DNA of 7,944 nucleotides from Gammaproteobacteria bacterium RIFCSPHIGHO2_02_FULL_42_13 (GTDB taxonomy: Bacteria; Pseudomonadota; Gammaproteobacteria; UBA12402), in NCBI GenBank assembly GCA_001801405.1, contig MGXQ01000068.1, positions 1-7,944 on the forward strand, in the 5' to 3' direction. Below are positions 1 through 5,810 of the stretch, piece after piece. Both the position numbers and the translations under genes were made by a program. Each line of letters starts with the position of its first letter. Within the stretch, counting starts at the first letter, position 1. The notes under the pieces are model-generated. The model was not told the origin of the DNA. It did no database searches and saw only the letters and a list, made by a program, of their open reading frames with translations.

Positions 1-722
1 CAATCTGATTTTAAAATTACATTTGAAACGTTGGTTTTGGATGCAGAGCTTTTCAGGTTCGCTATCTTATCTACGTCTACCCATCGCTTTTTCATAACTT
101 CAGGCATTATGCGTTCTAATAATTCAGGATCCTGGGTTTCTCGTAAAATATGAGGATAAATATACTCGGAATACCATGGTTTTTGCTTCAGGCTGTACCT
201 AAGCCTATCGATCGCGATGCCTTTCTCGCTTTCGTTCAGGTATTTCCATGCGGACAGGCTCGAATACCCGACCGCGTAGGCGGTATTGAAGCCGTTCGGA
301 TCGTCCTCAATCGCCTTTTTAAAATTAGCGAAGGCTCTTCTAATCAATCCCATGCTTGAGGGATCTTCCAAAAAAATAGCAAGATTTATCTGTCCCTGTT
401 TCGTAAAATATTCGGCGCATCTTGGATTTAGCCCGGACGCGCGCCCGTAATATTCTTCCGCCTTATTTAACAGCGGGATATTATTATCCTTATAGCCGCT
501 CTGACTGAATAAGAATTCTCCGAGCCTTGCGGGGTATCGCGAATCATAGGGATCGATCTTTATGACCTCCCCCAGCCTCTTCTCGGCGTCTTTCCACATA
601 TAGCCGGCAATGAGTCTTTCCGCGGCGTCAAACCGCGCCTCCGCAATAAACGGCGCGATTATTATAATGGCCAGACATGCAAACGAGATTATTAAGAAGA
701 TATTGATGAGAGTTTTCGTCAT
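1..722 (-). CDS. Membrane-anchored TPR-like protein, partial (C-terminus beyond the left edge)
   Basis: An uninterrupted reading frame of 240 codons runs from the ATG at 722-720 to the window edge, with no stop. The only in-frame codons upstream are TAA-GAT-AAC-CAT, so this ATG is the sole possible start. Residues 5-26 form one hydrophobic segment after a short basic N-terminus (MTKT), giving a signal anchor with the rest outside the cytoplasm. From about residue 27 the protein is a series of helix pairs with TPR character: residues 32-70 (AEKRLGEVIKIDPYDSRYP), 84-118 (KAEEYYGRASGLNP), 128-160 (FANFKKAIEDDPNGFNTAYA) and 169-195. The 'KAI..DP' phasing is typical of TPRs, though no repeat is a textbook match. 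TPR proteins of this build often scaffold envelope or exopolysaccharide machinery; that role is inferred from the neighbouring glycosyltransferases. The codons for residues 10-26 have a second, decapitated copy at 3817-3866. Its full length and C-terminal domains cannot be seen. Confidence 0.8.
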   Translation of the reverse strand, partial: MTKTLINIFLIISFACLAIIIIAPFIAEARFDAAERLIAGYMWKDAEKRLGEVIKIDPYDSRYPARLGEFLFSQSGYKDNNIPLLNKAEEYYGRASGLNPRCAEYFTKQGQINLAIFLEDPSSMGLIRRAFANFKKAIEDDPNGFNTAYAVGYSSLSAWKYLNESEKGIAIDRLRYSLKQKPWYSEYIYPHILRETQDPELLERIMPEVMKKRWVDVDKIANLKSSASKTNVSNVILKSD

Positions 723-776
723 ATGGTTATCTTACCAGATATATCCCACTTGCGCTATAATTCTCTCAAATGCTGC
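646..776. repeat. Left copy of a duplicated divergent gene-start region
   Basis: This segment is homologous to 3817-3909. Positions 646-695 match 3817-3866 at 45 of 50 bases without gaps. Positions 735-776 align with 3867-3909 with one 1-bp indel and a few substitutions, down to the shared ATGCTGC start. Between these blocks the left copy carries 39 bp (696-734) that the right copy lacks; this stretch holds the start codon and first codons of the TPR gene. The repeat is direct, about 3.17 kb apart, and brackets both DUF4143 ATPase genes. Confidence 0.85.
723..738 (-). promoter_or_regulatory. Possible extended -10 promoter for the TPR gene
   Basis: On the minus strand the sequence TGGTAAGAT lies directly before AACCAT and the ATG at 722. 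It reads as an extended -10 (TG, one base, then TAAGAT; 4 of 6 matches to TATAAT). No good -35 is visible. If real, the transcript would begin within a few bases of the ATG and would lack a ribosome binding site. No Shine-Dalgarno sequence is otherwise seen. This is a weak call, made mainly because two other genes in the window show the same arrangement. Confidence 0.25.
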
Positions 777-950
777 TCGGGAAATTCGATTGGGGCGTAT
801 CCCCCCACCACCCTCAAGAAATTAGACGTAGAAGCATTGCTGTCCAAATGATGCTGTTTCCCCCTCATCTTTTTCCTCTCCCCCGAAGGGGAGAGGGCAG
901 GGTGAGGGGGAGATAAGGGGCAGCTTTTGAAAACAAGGCCATATTTTTTT
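771..950 (+). pseudogene. Decayed remnant of a second copy of the GH-A-like hydrolase gene
   Basis: Three pieces of the intact gene at 3903-5810 are collinear here. First, the promoter -10 and ATGCTGC start (756-776, matching 3888-3909). Second, 779-831, which matches 5604-5655 at 48 of 52 aligned bases plus one inserted C. Third, 926-950, a 25-bp exact match to 5739-5763. About 1.7 kb of the body is missing. The junction falls at GGAAA, which occurs near both deletion ends in the intact gene, consistent with deletion between short direct repeats. The C run is six long here and five in the intact gene, so even the surviving coding piece is frameshifted after GKFDWG. Between pieces two and three a GC-rich hairpin repeat replaces the original sequence. 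Homology stops at 950, where the ATPase gene begins. There is no function as a protein; the call is firm because the order of the pieces is kept. Confidence 0.85.
860..910. repeat. GC-rich palindromic (REP-like) hairpin repeat
   Basis: The core is a perfect 9-bp stem, CCTCTCCCC (875-883) and GGGGAGAGG (888-896), closing a CGAA loop. Outer arms CCCCCTCATC (860-869) and GGTGAGGGGG (901-910) pair at 9 of 10 positions, with the exception a possible G-T pair. The wording (CCCTCACCC plus CTCTCCCC and its complement) is that of the abundant dispersed intergenic hairpins seen in many bacterial genomes. It sits within the hydrolase remnant and just downstream of the stop of the first ATPase. No T-run follows the stem on either strand, so it is not a canonical intrinsic terminator, though it could protect a 3' end. 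Confidence 0.7.
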
Positions 951-2253
951 ATAGATAATAGGCGGGATAAAAGAGGACATCGGTTTTGCCTGATCTGGCT
1001 GCGCCAAAATAATTCTTTGTCAGCACGACCGCCCGCTCCGGGCTGAATGAACTGATAAAACTTGCGAGGCTCTTTGAGATCTTTCCGAACGAAAATTCGG
1101 AATATTTGATCTCGATGGATATGATCCGATCGCCCTTGTGCGCCACAAAATCGACCTCGGCGCCGGCTTTCGTCCTCCAAAAATTTATCTTGTTCTCCCC
1201 CTCGCATAATTGGTTAAGCCGGACAAAGCAGGTATTCTCGACTATAGCCCCGGCGTCAGGCCGTTTTTCGGGCGGGGTCATGTTATCCATAAGGTTGTTC
1301 CTGAAACCTATGTCAAGAAAATATATCTTAGGATTCTTGGATAATTCCTTCTGCCTGTTCTTGAAGAACGGCCTCACCTCTTTGCATATAAAAGTCTCAT
1401 ATAGGACATTAAGATGCTTTTTTAGATTGCGGTAATCAAGTTCTGCCGTTTTGCCTAAATTCTGGAAGACCACGATCCCGCCTGTCTGTGCTGCCAGATA
1501 CTGGGAAAGCAAAAAAAGGTTCCTTTCGGTCGCGAGTTCCAAAAGCGTCTTGATATCTTTCAAAATATAGTTATTATAAATGTCCGAGAGCAATTTTTTA
1601 CGCTCCGTATCGGTCCCCGCCAGACAGACTGCCGGGTATCCTCCCCACACGCAATACCTATCATACTCCGCCTTAAACTCGGGAAAATACATGTCCTCGC
1701 CGTTTGGCGTTTCCGGCTCTTTTCCGTCAAATAACCAACCCAATAACTCATGGTTGCGTTGACCGTAAACCTTTTCAAGCCTCTCGTCACGGGCTCTCAG
1801 GCATTCCCCAAAATTAAACGGATAGAGAGAAAAAGTCAATATCCTCCCGACCATATACTTCCCCACCCGCGCCTTTATATCCAGCGAGGACGAGCCTGTA
1901 ATAAAGACCTTTATGTTTTTTACGGTATCGTAAATGAGCTTAAGTTTTTGCCCGCCCTCCTCAACATATTGAAACTCATCAATAAACAAATAAAATTTCC
2001 CGCCGTCCTTTTCGGGCATATAGGACCGCACAAAAGCAATGGTATCCTTTTCAAACTCAAGGATAAGCTTTCTATCCTCAAAAGTAATATATTTTATATG
2101 ATCCATGCCTATTTTTAGATCCGTGGACAGATAGTCCGAGATAATGCCGAATAATGTGGTCTTACCGGACTGCCTTGGCCCGATAATAGAAATGAACTCT
2201 TCTCTCTTAAGAAAAGGGATTATTTTGTCTATGATATCTCTTTTTATTGTCAT
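949..2253 (-). CDS. AAA_14/DUF4143 ATP-binding protein, first of two
   Basis: This 434-residue protein belongs to the ATPase family with an N-terminal AAA_14 domain and C-terminal DUF4143 domain. Walker A is GPRQSGKTT (25-33), Walker B is FYLFIDEFQ (87-95, D92 and E93), and a sensor-like ITGSSS lies at 118-123. The C-terminal half carries the PD-(D/E)xK-like signature: VEN (E339), GAEVDFV (E366, D368) and IEIK (E381, K383). All key residues are present, so it should bind ATP and may have a nuclease fold. The family is common, often multicopy and of unknown function; it is cytoplasmic, with no membrane segment. The start follows AAGGA at 2258-2262, only 4 nt away, and a strong promoter lies upstream. 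The stop codon at 949-951 straddles the junction with the hydrolase remnant, so a few C-terminal residues may have been lost. It is the downstream gene of a same-strand pair but has its own promoter. Confidence 0.9.
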   Translation of the reverse strand: MTIKRDIIDKIIPFLKREEFISIIGPRQSGKTTLFGIISDYLSTDLKIGMDHIKYITFEDRKLILEFEKDTIAFVRSYMPEKDGGKFYLFIDEFQYVEEGGQKLKLIYDTVKNIKVFITGSSSLDIKARVGKYMVGRILTFSLYPFNFGECLRARDERLEKVYGQRNHELLGWLFDGKEPETPNGEDMYFPEFKAEYDRYCVWGGYPAVCLAGTDTERKKLLSDIYNNYILKDIKTLLELATERNLFLLSQYLAAQTGGIVVFQNLGKTAELDYRNLKKHLNVLYETFICKEVRPFFKNRQKELSKNPKIYFLDIGFRNNLMDNMTPPEKRPDAGAIVENTCFVRLNQLCEGENKINFWRTKAGAEVDFVAHKGDRIISIEIKYSEFSFGKISKSLASFISSFSPERAVVLTKNYFGAARSGKTDVLFYPAYYL

Positions 2254-2256
2254 TTT

Positions 2257-2262
2257 ATCCTT
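2257..2262 (-). promoter_or_regulatory. Shine-Dalgarno site of the first ATPase gene
   Basis: AAGGAT on the minus strand, with AAGGA ending 4 nt before the ATG at 2253. It fixes the start of this ATPase. It is the clearest ribosome binding site in the window and contrasts with the second ATPase, which has none. Confidence 0.6.
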
Positions 2263-2288
2263 ACCATTATTGCTTCTATTACATTATT

Positions 2289-2316
2289 AGTATAGCTGAC
2301 AATTCCGGAATGTCAA
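2289..2316 (-). promoter_or_regulatory. Sigma70-type promoter of the first ATPase gene
   Basis: On the minus strand a perfect -35, TTGACA (2316-2311), is followed by a 16-bp spacer and TATACT (2294-2289, 5 of 6 matches to TATAAT). The -10 lies about 35 nt before the ATG at 2253, leaving room for a leader with a ribosome binding site. It separates transcription of this gene from the second ATPase upstream. Confidence 0.75.
2297..2315. promoter_or_regulatory. Operator-like inverted repeat inside the promoter
   Basis: A perfect 10-bp palindrome, ATTCCGGAAT (2302-2311), is extended by TGAC (2297-2300) and GTCA (2312-2315) with a single extra A at 2301. The 9-bp arms span the -35 and the whole spacer, so a bound dimeric regulator would block polymerase. 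No regulator gene is visible in the window. The function is inferred from position and symmetry only. Confidence 0.45.
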
Positions 2317-2375
2317 GGCGAAAAATCATTACTTGCGGGATTTTTGTTCTTCTGTCATCGGCTTTGCGGCTATTA

Positions 2376-3539
2376 TTACACAGCTCCTATAATCTGGAAC
2401 AATTCCTTCCACGGAAGAATTGAAATATCATCAACAACTCTTCGTCTGGGAGCAAGAGAGGCGCAATACAGTTCAGCATCAGGGCATATTTCCGCGAAAG
2501 ACTTCAGCCCGCGCAAAGAACCCGTGTTCGGGTTATCAGTTGCTTTGATCTCAACGGCTATAGTTCTGCCTTTCGGAGTCTCTATAATAAGGTCGACTTC
2601 CGCTTGGTTTGAACTTCCATAGAAGGAAAACTTATAATCCAATTCTTTATAATCCGTGAGACGTAATATTTCGATAATGATGAAATGTTCAAAAGCCCTG
2701 CCATAGCATGAGGTCTTCTTTTCTAGGGGAACAGCGATCTTTTTCGTAAGAGCGCGGTGGACGCCTGTGTCAAAGAAATAGAATTTTGGGTGCTTCACCA
2801 GCCGCTTTCGCGCGGATCTTGCGTATGGAAGCAATAAAAAGCCTATCAAGGTATCTTCCAAGATCTGAAAATACTCCTTCACTGTATGGTAACTCGTCCC
2901 GATCTCACGCGCTATATTCGAATAATTAATGACATTCCCGTTCTCATCGCCGGCTAAAGTAAGAAACCGTAGAAATCCACCGAGGTTACGGACAAGCGCC
3001 TCTTCTTGTATCTCCTCTTTAAGGTATGTTTCTACATAAGCTTTTAAAGTATGTTTAGCGTCATCAATGCCACCTGATAAATAGACGCTTGGCATGGTCC
3101 CAAGATCGAGAGCTCTGTCCAAAGAAAACCCCGCGCCCAACTCAATGTGCGTTAGCGGATATAGCGAATAATTCCATGCCCTCCCGGCGAGCAGGTTTGA
3201 TTTGGCCCGTTTCAGTTTCCGAGCAGACGAACCACTCATCACAAAGAAAGGAGCGTCTTTCTCCTCCATGATAGCATGCACTTCGTTAAGTAACTGCGGC
3301 ACACGCTGTATCTCGTCAACAATTATATGGGTCTGGCGGCGATCTCTTGAAAGCACTTCCTCCCTAAAAATAGCGCTATTTGCGAATAACCGGATGAATT
3401 CTTCGGATTTTAGCAAGTCATAATAAAGCGTGGAGTTTGAAGGAAAGAAGGCTTTTAGGAGAGTGCTCTTTCCTGTCTGTCGCGGGCCAAACAGAAAGAA
3501 ACTATGCTTTTTTGGGAGTTTAATCATTCTATCTATCAT
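2376..3539 (-). CDS. AAA_14/DUF4143 ATP-binding protein, second of two
   Basis: This 387-residue protein is of the same family as its neighbour but clearly diverged from it. Walker A is GPRQTGKST (18-26), Walker B is HIIVDEIQ (71-78, D75 and E76), and a sensor-like MSGSSA lies at 101-106. Residues 205-233 (INYSNIAREIGTSYHTVKEYF) look like the winged-helix segment between the two domains. The PD-(D/E)xK-like part shows FEHF (E284), QAEVDLII (E314, D316) and VEIK (E330, K332). All signature residues are kept. Three consecutive in-frame stops (TAA TAA TAG, 2378-2370) end the gene. The ATG at 3539 lies only 6 nt below a good -10, so the mRNA is probably leaderless; the alternative is the ATG at 3527 (MIKLPKK). 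It has no signal or membrane segment. Its biological role is unknown; ATPases of this family are typical scattered accessory genes. Confidence 0.9.
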   Translation of the reverse strand: MIDRMIKLPKKHSFFLFGPRQTGKSTLLKAFFPSNSTLYYDLLKSEEFIRLFANSAIFREEVLSRDRRQTHIIVDEIQRVPQLLNEVHAIMEEKDAPFFVMSGSSARKLKRAKSNLLAGRAWNYSLYPLTHIELGAGFSLDRALDLGTMPSVYLSGGIDDAKHTLKAYVETYLKEEIQEEALVRNLGGFLRFLTLAGDENGNVINYSNIAREIGTSYHTVKEYFQILEDTLIGFLLLPYARSARKRLVKHPKFYFFDTGVHRALTKKIAVPLEKKTSCYGRAFEHFIIIEILRLTDYKELDYKFSFYGSSNQAEVDLIIETPKGRTIAVEIKATDNPNTGSLRGLKSFAEICPDAELYCASLAPRRRVVDDISILPWKELFQIIGAV

Positions 3540-3545
3540 GCTTCT

Positions 3546-3574
3546 AATTTACATGGTAAAATAGAGTTTGTCAA
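3546..3574 (-). promoter_or_regulatory. Sigma70-type promoter of the second ATPase gene, leaderless geometry
   Basis: On the minus strand a perfect TTGACA (3574-3569), a 17-bp spacer and TAAATT (3551-3546, 4 of 6). Only six bases, AGAAGC, separate the -10 from the ATG at 3539. Transcription would therefore start at or next to the A of the start codon. Spacing and the perfect -35 make the promoter call good; the leaderless reading is inferred. Confidence 0.65.
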
Positions 3575-3630
3575 GAGCAAATAAAATTTATTATTTGCAG
3601 ATGGTCCAGAAATCCCCCGCTAATGTCTCC

Positions 3631-3818
3631 ATGTAATAATATTTTAGCGTAAATAAGTATAATCCGTTTGTCATCCTGAGCCCACGTTCGCTTCGCTCAG
3701 TGTAAACTCCGGGGCGAAGGATCTAAAGGATTAGATTCTTCTCCCGCCACGACTCATAATAGGCGCGGGGCGGGATCAGAATGACGGACGGGCGCTTCTT
3801 TACGCTAACATATTACAT
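3631..3818. mobile_element. MITE-like palindromic element, 188 bp
   Basis: Terminal inverted repeats of about 24 bp bound the element: ATGTAATA...TTAGCGTAAATAAG at 3631-3656, and its near complement CTTCTTTACGCTAACATATT followed by ACAT at 3795-3818. Inside is a second inverted pair, GTCATCCTGA (3670-3679) and TCAGAATGAC (3776-3785), 9 of 10 matched. An inner hairpin follows, CCCGCC (3743-3748) and GGCGGG (3769-3774). The 'gtcatcctgag...cgaaggatct' wording is that of widespread dispersed repeats. It has no coding capacity and no clear target-site duplication. Its right end abuts, with a base or two of overlap, the duplicated TPR-head segment. It could be mobilised in trans; no transposase is in the window. 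Confidence 0.65.
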
Positions 3819-3866
3819 AAACGGCGCTATTATTACAACGGCCAGATATGTAAACGAGATTATTAA
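3817..3866 (-). pseudogene. Fossil of the TPR gene N-terminus
   Basis: Read on the minus strand, this 50-bp piece encodes LIISFTYLAVVIIAPF, matching residues 10-25 of the TPR protein at 12 of 16 positions. It lacks the start codon and residues 1-9, which lie in the 39-bp block missing here. The MITE-like element cuts it off on the other side. Four of the five base changes relative to 646-695 alter the amino acid, as expected for a relic. It is non-functional, but it proves that a TPR gene once lay divergent to the hydrolase here. Confidence 0.75.
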
Positions 3867-3884
3867 CCAGATATATTCCGTTTA

Positions 3885-3893
3885 TGCTATAAT
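3885..3893 (+). promoter_or_regulatory. Extended -10 promoter of the hydrolase gene
   Basis: TGCTATAAT is a perfect extended -10 (TG, one base, consensus TATAAT). Nine bases separate it from the ATG at 3903, so the transcript would start two or three bases before the start codon. There is no Shine-Dalgarno sequence in the gap. The nearest -35-like string, TTAACC at 3863-3868, has a poor 19-bp spacing. In the decayed left copy TATAAT survives at 756-761 but the TG has shifted. Confidence 0.6.
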
Positions 3894-3902
3894 TCTCTTG
3901 AA

Positions 3903-5810
3903 ATGCTGCGGAAAATAGCTATAGTGACAATAGTTTCCATAGCCTTGCTTTCTCCTAAGGCGTATCCGGAGAAGAGCGGCGCCGACACGGATTGGTATCC
4001 ATTCGTCCTATCGGAAAATCTCGATCAAAATTCCCCTGCCAACATCGGTAAGTTAGTCCTAGACCCCCCTGCCGGAAAGCACGGCTTCGTTAAGGTAAAA
4101 GACGGCCATTTTTATTTCGAGGACGGAGCGAGGGCCAAGTTCTGGGGAACAAACTTGTGCTTCTCCGCGTGCTTCCCTTCAAAAAAACAGGCCAAGATGA
4201 TGGCCGAGCGCCTCGCCTTTTTTGGATTCAATGCCGTGCGGCTGCATCACATGGATTTCTTCTTTGAACCGAATGGAATATTTTCGGATATCCGCTCTGG
4301 TTGGAAAGACCCTCAGAGAAAAAAGACAGGCGTTTTAAACCCAATTCAGCTTGACAGGCTCGATTACCTTATCTATCAATTAAAACTTCGCGGCATCTAT
4401 ATAGATATGAATCTACTTGTAGCCAGGCATTTCACAAAGGCAGACGGTGTTGTTGGCGCAGAAAAATTGGGAATGGCCGCCAAGCCGGTATCGATGTTCG
4501 ACTCAAGGCTGATAGCCCTTCAAAAGCAATACGCCAAGGACCTGTTCACCCATTACAATCCTTATACGAAATCCCGCTATTGCGATGACCCGGCCATTGC
4601 TCTGGCGGAAATAACCAACGAAAACTCGATATTCGACTATTGGAAGTGGAATAGGCTTAACGGTTCTTTATCAGGTTTTAAAAAAGACTCTATCCCATAT
4701 TATTACACAAAAAAACTTGATACAAAATGGAACGACTGGCTCAAGAAAAAATACGGCGTTGTCGACAGGGCAAAGGAAGCCCGCCCAATATATAAATTAA
4801 GGGCGCTATATCCGCCGGATAGAATAAAAGATATTGAAGCGTTTTATACAAATTTAGAGAAAGAATATTTTGACGGGATGACGTCTTTCTTGAAAAAGGA
4901 CGTCGGTGTAAAAATTCCAATTACAGGCATAGGAGGCTCGCCGACCGATAGAGATATTGATGCCCAGGAAAGCTGTGATTTTATAGACAAGCATGCCTAT
5001 TGGGACCATCCCGGCTTCCCTAATTCGGGATGGGACCGAGATGATTTTAGAATAACTAATAAATCTATGCTGGAAGATGCGGGATTAGGCATGGCACATG
5101 TCTTTAAAAAAATTTCTCTGTCGGGTAAGCCTCGCACCCTGACAGAGTGGAATCATTGCTATCCTAATCAATACGCCTATGAAGCTCCGGCGTTAATGGC
5201 ATACGAAGCTGTAAAAAGCGGCTGGGACGGTCTCTTCCAATTCGCGTTCAAACACATGTTTCCCGACCCTTATAAACCCGACAACATTGACAGCTACTTC
5301 GACATAATAGCAAATCCACAGCAATTGATACTCATGTCTGTAGGAGCCATTATTTTTATTAAATCGGATGAGTTGAAAGGCTCTATAGAGCCAGGCGTTC
5401 TGAAGATACATTATCCGCTGCTTACCGGTGCTGTCGGATTCATTAAAAATAAGCCGCTTTCCTTTGACGGTATTAAAATAACTTCTGACCAGGATGGCGT
5501 CGTTTTTCTGTATTCCACGGATAATAGGCCTATAGACCGATCGGATAGGGTAGTTCTTGCTATGCTTGGCGGGGTAAAAAATCAAAGCAGCGGCTGGAAG
5601 AATGGGAAATTCGATTGGGGCGCATCCCCCGCCAGCCTCAAGAAATTAAACGTAGCAGTTAGATTGGGTTTCGGCAAAAAATTTAAGATCTACGAACTTG
5701 GCCCGGATGGAAAACGCGGCAAAGAGATAGTGGCAACCTTTGAAAACAAGGCCATATTTTTTTCAACTAAAAGTTCTTGTTCACCCTGGTTTGAAATTAT
5801 CGCTGAGTAA
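3903..5810 (+). CDS. Secreted GH-A-clan-like glycoside hydrolase (cellulase-type fold)
   Basis: This 635-residue protein starts with MLRK and a hydrophobic stretch (5-17), a signal peptide that places it outside the cytoplasm; no lipobox is seen. Residues 60-85 (GHFYFEDG.RAKFWGTNL) and then 97-120 (AERLAFFGFNAVRLHHMD) open a TIM barrel of the GH5/GH-A type. Candidate catalytic residues are E240 in AEITNEN (acid/base after the conserved Asn) and E415 in TLTEWN (nucleophile). Other GH-A marks are R113, H115, the HAY motif (H364, Y366) and W441. Residues 490-635 look like a C-terminal beta-sandwich. Substrate cannot be told from sequence. It runs against the glycosyltransferase operon and overlaps its last gene by 14 bp. 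A role in trimming or releasing the locus's own glycan is inferred; scavenging of external polysaccharide is the alternative. A wrecked paralogue lies at 771-950. Start choice follows the signal peptide. Confidence 0.85.
   Translation: MLRKIAIVTIVSIALLSPKAYPEKSGADTDWYPFVLSENLDQNSPANIGKLVLDPPAGKHGFVKVKDGHFYFEDGARAKFWGTNLCFSACFPSKKQAKMMAERLAFFGFNAVRLHHMDFFFEPNGIFSDIRSGWKDPQRKKTGVLNPIQLDRLDYLIYQLKLRGIYIDMNLLVARHFTKADGVVGAEKLGMAAKPVSMFDSRLIALQKQYAKDLFTHYNPYTKSRYCDDPAIALAEITNENSIFDYWKWNRLNGSLSGFKKDSIPYYYTKKLDTKWNDWLKKKYGVVDRAKEARPIYKLRALYPPDRIKDIEAFYTNLEKEYFDGMTSFLKKDVGVKIPITGIGGSPTDRDIDAQESCDFIDKHAYWDHPGFPNSGWDRDDFRITNKSMLEDAGLGMAHVFKKISLSGKPRTLTEWNHCYPNQYAYEAPALMAYEAVKSGWDGLFQFAFKHMFPDPYKPDNIDSYFDIIANPQQLILMSVGAIIFIKSDELKGSIEPGVLKIHYPLLTGAVGFIKNKPLSFDGIKITSDQDGVVFLYSTDNRPIDRSDRVVLAMLGGVKNQSSGWKNGKFDWGASPASLKKLNVAVRLGFGKKFKIYELGPDGKRGKEIVATFENKAIFFSTKSSCSPWFEIIAE

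Larger units (their letters stand above)
3817..3909. repeat. Right copy of the duplicated divergent gene-start region
   Basis: Direct-repeat partner of 646-776. It has the same order (TPR head, intergenic spacer, TATAAT, ATGCTGC) but lacks the 39 bp with the TPR start codon. Here the plus-strand gene is intact and the minus-strand gene destroyed, the reverse of the left copy. Confidence 0.85.

Noticed and set aside
150..359. Plus-strand reading frame within the TPR gene
   Set aside because: It is antisense to a long frame with clear TPR-like helices and a signal anchor, and has no family resemblance.
860..910. Intrinsic terminator for the first ATPase gene
   Set aside because: The stem is strong, but no T-run follows on either strand, and the sequence matches dispersed repeat hairpins better.
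755..1207. Minus-strand frame of 150 codons across the fossil and the ATPase 3' end
   Set aside because: It overlaps the well-supported ATPase in another frame and runs through the hairpin repeat.
2321..2345. Inverted repeat AAAAATC / GATTTTT between the two ATPase genes as a terminator
   Set aside because: The 7-bp stem is almost all A-T with an 11-base loop, too weak to call; it is likely chance in AT-rich spacer.
949..3539. The ATPase pair as transposase or IS element
   Set aside because: The motifs are those of AAA_14/DUF4143 proteins, without a DDE or HUH signature, and no terminal inverted repeats enclose the pair.
5193..5585. Minus-strand frame inside the hydrolase
   Set aside because: It is a shadow of a conserved barrel and C-terminal domain; no start signal or family match.
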